In this document: positions 5,910 to 5,964 of the stretch, one piece after another
Layout of the letters: every line of letters starts with the position of its first letter
Position numbering within the stretch: position 1 is the first letter of the stretch
DNA from: Anaerolineae bacterium
GTDB lineage: Bacteria; Chloroflexota; Anaerolineae; Aggregatilineales; UBA2796
NCBI GenBank assembly: GCA_020851855.1
Contig: JADZBY010000677.1
Coordinates: 1 to 5,964, forward strand
DNA length: 5,964 nt
Direction of reading: 5' to 3'
Notes under the pieces: model-generated
Databases searched by the model: none
Told to the model about the DNA's origin: nothing
The model's input: the letters and a program-made list of their open reading frames with translations, nothing else
Position numbers and translations under genes: made by a program

Positions 5910-5964
5910 AGGCAAGCTTGCGGGCAGATTGCCGGGAGAACGGCGAGATTGTGCAATCGCAATG

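Noticed and set aside
1..5964. Search for CRISPR arrays, insertion sequences, transposases, integrases and attachment sites
   Set aside because: No regularly spaced direct repeats, no terminal inverted repeats flanking a gene, and no recombinase motifs were found on either strand.

Overview
The window is a GC-rich bacterial chromosome segment in which every supported gene is read from the minus strand. In transcription order (right to left) it holds four genes: a small primase-like protein with a CHC2 zinc finger and a degenerate Toprim domain (5692-4523), a serine/threonine protein kinase fused to an eight-blade PQQ-type propeller (4253-2340), a PP2C-family protein phosphatase (2317-1304), and a J-domain plus von Willebrand A (VWA) protein that runs off the left edge (1082 to 1). 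High GC, compact one-strand layout, kinase-propeller architecture and the primase-like type together suggest Chloroflexota (Anaerolineae-like). This is inference from family resemblance; there is no rRNA or marker gene to confirm it.

Kinase and phosphatase are separated by 22 nt, with a good Shine-Dalgarno site in front of the phosphatase, so they are very likely co-transcribed from a promoter at 4319-4347 (perfect -10 TATAAT, 17-bp spacer). The J-VWA gene follows after 221 nt and has a weaker candidate promoter of its own. The primase-like gene has the best promoter in the window (TTGACG, 17 bp, TATGAT at 5824-5852). That promoter sits among four copies of the hexamer TCAGAA, three in one orientation and one inverted, which look like operator half-sites.

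As a system, the left three genes combine a protein kinase, the opposing phosphatase and a metal-dependent VWA adaptor. This set resembles the known TerY-P type triads (VWA, PP2C, kinase) and related kinase/phosphatase/VWA clusters. Two things are unusual. The VWA protein carries a chaperone J domain with an intact HPD motif. The kinase propeller is joined without any visible membrane segment, so it should act in the cytosol. A working model, which is inference, is a cytosolic phospho-switch whose VWA adaptor can bring in an Hsp70. The upstream gene resembles a primase but lacks the acidic residues of the Toprim active site, so it is probably a DNA/RNA-binding pseudo-enzyme. Whether it belongs to the same system is not established.
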